A stretch of DNA of 64,000 nucleotides from Persicaria tinctoria. Its lineage: Eukaryota; Streptophyta; Magnoliopsida; Caryophyllales; Polygonaceae. Both the position numbers and the translations under genes were made by a program. The first letter of the stretch is position 1; the number at the start of each line of letters is the position of its first letter. Below are positions 59,473-64,000 of the stretch, piece after piece. The DNA is taken from NCBI GenBank assembly GCA_037127255.1, contig JBANSL010000019.1, forward strand, positions 16,825,001 to 16,889,000. Reading direction: 5' to 3'. The notes under the pieces are model-generated. The model was not told the origin of the DNA and searched no databases. It saw only the letters and a program-made list of their open reading frames with translations.

Positions 59473-60925
59473 TCTGATCTCTTTTTTCTTTTTCTTTTTT
59501 TACCAATAGACGTATCATTTACCATTCAGTCCACACTTCGCATACGAATTTCATCTAATCAGATAATCAACAGAACAAATGAAAGATGCCTTATGCCATA
59601 ATCGGAGACTTCTGGCATGTCTAGCACCAAGCAAGAAATAAGCTTGCTTTTCCTGCATCTAGTGATTCTAGTCCACAACAACCTAAGTTGCTGGGATGAA
59701 CCTGGCTGAAGTTTTGGTTCTTTAAAGCAAAATGTATATAGATCTGGTGGGAAGGTCGTTGCCTAGCAAGTTTAAACGTTTGCCTTTTCTTTTTGTGTTC
59801 TAATAAGTTTATCTGAGGTTCTTTTTGGACGAACCAAACTTTCTTCGTTTTATATACTTGTGTCTGTCTGCAGTTGTAAAGTTTGTGCTTTACATTGCCA
59901 TTAAGGTACTTAGGTACCCTTTTTTAACACAGATGAAACTTCCATCAAGCCAGAACACCTCTCGAGGAAACTCATCTAGCAACATAGTGAGCTAGTGTTT
60001 GAGAACAAAATTTGGATAAGGAGGTGAAAACAAACTATAGAGTATTTCTGACTTGGATCGCATCAGTTATAAAGCTACGGCCTCCTTTCCTGCGATCTTA
60101 ATCGGCTTACTGAAACTGTTTTATGAATCATGGAGGGAAAAAGGTTGACACGAACACCTAGAAGAAGAAATAAGTAGTTATGGATGTAGGAATTGATGAA
60201 AGATTGAAAGGGATAATCTTTTAGGCATGAGAACTCATAGTATATTTTTCATTTCCGATTAAACCAAGCTGTTTTGGGCTAAATGTGGCCACCTCTTGTA
60301 ACCTATTCGGTATTGAAAGGCGTGGGAACTGAAGTTGGTTACAGTTCCTGAAACTGTGAGAGGTATAAGGGACAATCGAAATGCACTCGTCTATAAATAG
60401 AAGCCTGATGGTGTAGACTGCGTAGTTTAAAAGTTACAAACACCGGCTTCATTCGGTTACGGAGAAATTGGGTTTTGAGCTTGTCGAATTATTGTGATCA
60501 TGTAGTCCCCAAAAGTAGAGTAAGATGAGGTGTTATTCAACACTACTCCTACAACGACCCCAAAGAACTTATTCGGAAACCTGAGGTACGACGTTGTAAT
60601 GAATGTCTATAATGTCGTATTCAGACCGTTTTGTCATAGTTAAAATTTATAATAGTAATATGACATTTTATATAGTTTATAGGACAGTCAAAACAAATAT
60701 GTTTTTGTATTACGGATGTACTCTGGATTAGGTGTGAAACAAACACATTGTTATTTGCTAAAAAAAAAAACACTGTTATTTGCTAAAAAAATCCACTGTT
60801 ATTTAATAAAGTTATTGTTGAAATAATGTACCAACCTTTTCAATTTAAGAATTGGTAATCCGGAACACTCACACCAAGAATAACACGATCAAAGCAGTTA
60901 TATGTGAAATATTCAACAAATTAGA
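59473..60925. other. 3' UTR and intergenic stretch
   Basis: 59473-59900 is probably 3' UTR of the oxidoreductase gene. 60050-60620 has a TCTATAAATAGAAGCC TATA-like sequence and could be a solo LTR or promoter remnant, but no bounding repeats were found. Short direct repeats CACTGTTATTTGCTAAAAAA occur at about 60747-60800. Confidence 0.35.
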
Positions 60926-60929
60926 TAAT

Positions 60930-61280
60930 GAGCAAAAAAGAAAACTAACAACAGCCTAGTGGTGTCCATGGGCAAGTAGAAATAGAAATGTCTTTGAGGA
61001 TCTGAATACAACAACAATCTAAACACATGACAAATTGTATCATGATCAATTGTATGTCATAGTTGCGCCACCTTGTCGGTCACTTGATTGGCTTCGTGGA
61101 AAACGTGTGTGCAAGACAACTACTCAAATTGTCGAAGGAGTTTTCCGATGTCTGTGATGATCATCTCCATCTCCCAAAAACATTTACACTTGTCAGTGGT
61201 TGAATTGATGATCGTCAGGTTATCGCCCTCGATATCAATGCGTTGAAGGTCGAGGTACCTTGTTGTTGCTATATTGGGTC
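60930..61280 (-). pseudogene. LINE RNase H fragment, minus strand
   Basis: Minus strand reads LDLQRIDIEGDNLTIINS, WEMEMIITDIGKLLRQFE, a stop, then THVFHEANQVTDKVAQL. These are the second half of a plant LINE RNase H domain. The 5' part of the domain is absent. Confidence 0.7.
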
Positions 61281-61284
61281 GAAG

Positions 61285-61612
61285 CGCTCAAACTTTTGTC
61301 ATCGGGGAGGGGGTATACCATACCCGGTATGGTCACAATAGAAGCTACCCCGAGGAAATGATCAATCTGTTGGCATCCCATCCCGGATGACGAAGTCTAC
61401 TAAGGTGACTTGTTTGAAGCCTGGAGTCGTTGAAACTAATTTTAAAGTGACCTATTGTAGGTCTTTTCCGTCGTACATTTTTCTCTTTTCCTAGTTGGAT
61501 TTTATGGTCGAGTGTTTATTGTGGTAGTGTCTTCCTAGAATATTGTTTTAGAGTCCTTGAGTTGTTGTAGGGGTTGTTTTGCACATACATTTCTTGCTAA
61601 AAAAAAAAAATC
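61285..61612 (+). mobile_element. Possible LINE 3' end with poly(A), plus strand
   Basis: GC-mixed noncoding sequence ending TTTCTTGCTAAAAAAAAAAA, lying next to a minus-strand LINE fragment. The arrangement resembles the other LINE-type 3' ends in the window. Confidence 0.35.
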
Positions 61613-61789
61613 CTGTTTCGGTCCCATCCCACAAAGATTAACGTGACGTGAGACAAGAATTTCTCGTTCTGCAAATCTCGTTTCGTCTTGTACCACACAT
61701 ATTTAATGTATATATATATATATATATTATATAAACATTATAATAAGTTGTCAAAACATATATATTACTATTATTTTTTCAATTTAGAA

Positions 61790-62570
61790 TGTTTATTTAA
61801 ATTTTACCAGCTTTCGTCCAAAGACCGACTAACCATTGCCTGCTTGATTGCACAGTCCCGGGATATTAAGTCCATTCTATCTACTCTTGGAAAGAGCCTA
61901 TCCTCTTTCGCTCTGACCATCCTCGTTTTCTCGTGGTGGACGACGTGGTATATCAGGAACAAACACCTGTTTCAGCAGGCTGCAATCCCGCATAAAGAAA
62001 TAGCCTTACGACAGATCAAATCTCATATAGATAACTGGAAAAAGACATCTGCAGCTGAGACTGACTTTGAAGAATACATTCGCCCGCTTCAACGGTACCC
62101 TCTTAAAAAACAAAGTAAGAATAAAAAAACAATTTCCTGGCGAAAGCCTCCCCTGAGCACTTTCAAACTAAATTTCGACGGTTCAACTCTCTCTAACGAC
62201 GAAAGCTCAGCAGGTGCGATTATTAGGGACTGGGTTGACCACCCGATTTCAGTACACCACCAACGTCTGTGCAAACAAGATCCACTCACAGCGGAGGCTT
62301 TAGCTCTTAAAATAGGGATCCAACAAGTGCGACAACTAAATATAGGAAAGATCCAGATTTAAGGCGATAGCAAGATAATCATTGGTTAGTTAAATAGGAA
62401 ATCCAACTGCCCTTGGGAGATCGAACTAATACTGTCGGATGCTCAATTCCTGCTATCGACTGTGGAAGAAGTAGATTTCTTTCATGTTCCTCGTATAAGC
62501 AATAGAGTGACGGATAAAGTTGCACACCTTACCCACTTAGCCCGAGGAGTCGATATTAAAAAATAAAAAA
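61790..62570 (+). pseudogene. LINE zf-RVT tail and RNase H fragment, plus strand
   Basis: Reads WWTTWYIRNKHLFQQA, ISWRKPPLSTFKLNFDGSTL, GAIIRDWVDHPISVHHQ and LTAEALALKIGIQQV, then a TAA at 62360-62362, GDSKII and EIELILSDAQFLLSTVEE with VTDKVAHLTHLARG. These are the end of zf-RVT and the RNase H of an L1-clade LINE. It is broken by stops. The sequence is close to the fragment at 35885-36856. Confidence 0.82.
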
Positions 62571-62688
62571 GGTTAAAAATATTACTGTACTACTGATTTA
62601 TCTAATTTTAAATTATTTCCCGTTAAAAAAAGTAAAAACCTCGAAAATTCAGTCGAATTTTCATCCGTAAATGTGAGAGGGAGTCAGC

Positions 62689-62834
62689 GATCCGCAATCC
62701 ACAATCCGTGTGATTCTTTCAAGAAGTCATCTCAACCGTTCATAACTTCTTGACATCGACGGTCCGGATCACTTCCCTTCCCTCCGCCTCCTCCTTCTCC
62801 CGCCCGTATTTTCAAACTCGTTCCCTCTATAAAA
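62689..62834 (+). promoter_or_regulatory. Histone H3 promoter elements
   Basis: TATAAAA at 62828-62834 lies about 90 bases before the ATG. CGACGG at 62757-62762 is the inverse of the CCGTCG hexamer of plant histone promoters. GATCCGCA at 62689-62696 is one base from the inverse of the CGCGGATC octamer. These would give S-phase expression; the octamer call is weak. Confidence 0.5.
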
Positions 62835-62887
62835 TCTCAACTCCAACCTCATCTTTCCAAAATACCCAAAACTCCCCGAAACCCTAG

Positions 62888-63334
<447 letters not shown>

Positions 63335-63712
63335 TTTGTTGTTCTAGGTTTTTTGATTACTTGGAACTTGGAAGATTAGGGTTGATGCTGTGTTCAAGTT
63401 TATTTTCTAGTATCAGTATGAAGTGTAATTTTACCTAATGGACTTGGAAATCTCTTCCATTTTCTTATATGCTTAGATGCAGATTGTGGTAGGACTTGGA
63501 TTTTGGAAATGTAATTTTACTTGATGAAATTAGATTGGGGTTTTGTTTATGTTCTGAAAAATTTCTTTTACAGTTTAATCGTTGTTATTCATCTTTTGCT
63601 TTGTTTCTGCAATTTGAATATTACATAGGTGCAAATGCTTGGTGCAATTTGATTCAAACTGCAACAGTGATTTGGGCTAAATGATTTTTTTGTTCGAGAT
63701 TGGGGTTGTAAT
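63335..63712 (+). other. 3' UTR and flank of the H3 gene
   Basis: T-rich noncoding sequence. The open frame at 63496-63684 is not supported as a gene. Confidence 0.4.
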
Positions 63713-63932
63713 TAGACCTGCAAATCGGACCACAAATCTTTACAACTGTATTAGAAGCTAGACATGCCATTTTATCATGTGGATTCTATGTGGTTGGATT
63801 TGAGTTGATTAAACATTCATTTACAAAATCAGCTGCATACTTAAACTGTCACATTTTGCCCATCAGACCAGAAGTCTTTACTATAGAAGCTTGCTGCATT
63901 TTGAGAAATGAATGGTTGTCAGCTGTGTATAA
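63713..63932. repeat. Possible hAT-like left end and unassigned flank
   Basis: TAGACCTGCAAATCGGACC at 63713 is one base away from the TAGACCTGTCAAA terminus of the ACCCGA family, but no motif array follows. It may be a decayed end or chance. Confidence 0.25.
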
Positions 63933-64000
63933 GAGCATCTCCCATGGTAAGCCAAAAAATGGGTTTTGACCTAATTTTACTCATCTTAGACCAAAATTTA
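63933..64000 (+). mobile_element. Left end of a MITE running off the window
   Basis: GAGCATCTCCCATGGTAAGC followed by AT-rich sequence resembles the GAGCATCTCC terminus common in plant DNA-transposon MITEs. The other end lies outside. Confidence 0.4.

Overview
The window is nuclear DNA of a flowering plant, most likely a eudicot. It is AT-rich with GT-AG introns. It holds plant-specific families (a SPEAR/SPOROCYTELESS-like repressor, a PORR protein, an NCL-type cation exchanger, a plant H3.1-like histone) and a dense load of plant transposons. The species cannot be named from the sequence alone.

Seven host genes are supported: a SPEAR-like EAR-motif repressor (3980-6170, +), a small bZIP-like protein with an abnormal basic region (24127-24953, +), an NCX/NCL-like exchanger without EF-hands (25111-27167, -), a ZFP1/RHG1A-like RING-H2 E3 ligase (29497-32053, -), a PORR-domain organelle RNA-binding protein (39497-40711, -), a mitochondrial RTN4IP1-like quinone oxidoreductase (56838-59472, +) and an intronless histone H3 (62924-63334, +). 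They are independent loci with no visible shared pathway. Exon models come from splice consensus, phase agreement and family recognition.

Mobile DNA fills most of the rest, and many insertions can be delimited to the base by target-site duplications (TSDs). 6.5-9.8 kb: two hAT-like non-autonomous elements, a Stowaway MITE and a Helitron with amplified 5' ends. 9.9-14.1 kb: a decayed L1-type LINE (-). 16.8-21.4 kb: a nested stack of a Mutator-like element holding an ACCCGA-type hAT element, which holds a second one, which holds a 3-kb solo LTR. 22.2-23.1 kb and 41.6-42.3 kb: internally deleted PIF/Harbinger elements. 33.7-37.3 kb: a Stowaway, two abutting Helitrons and a LINE copy with twin-priming geometry, itself hit by a Stowaway inside a Stowaway. 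42.7-46.8 kb: a PIF/Harbinger element with both ORFs, its transposase split by a hAT-like element that carries a tRNA-like SINE promoter. 49.1-56.6 kb: a Ty1/copia element with an intact gag frame, a broken pol and a leader holding long (AT)n tracts and four copies of a 30-bp motif. 60.9-62.6 kb: several LINE fragments.

The strongest unusual signals are: the set of hAT-like elements whose interiors are arrays of short GC-rich motifs; the four-level nest; the Harbinger/hAT/SINE stack; the hybrid H3 residue set (Ser at position 90); and the bZIP-like gene lacking the invariant Asn and Arg.
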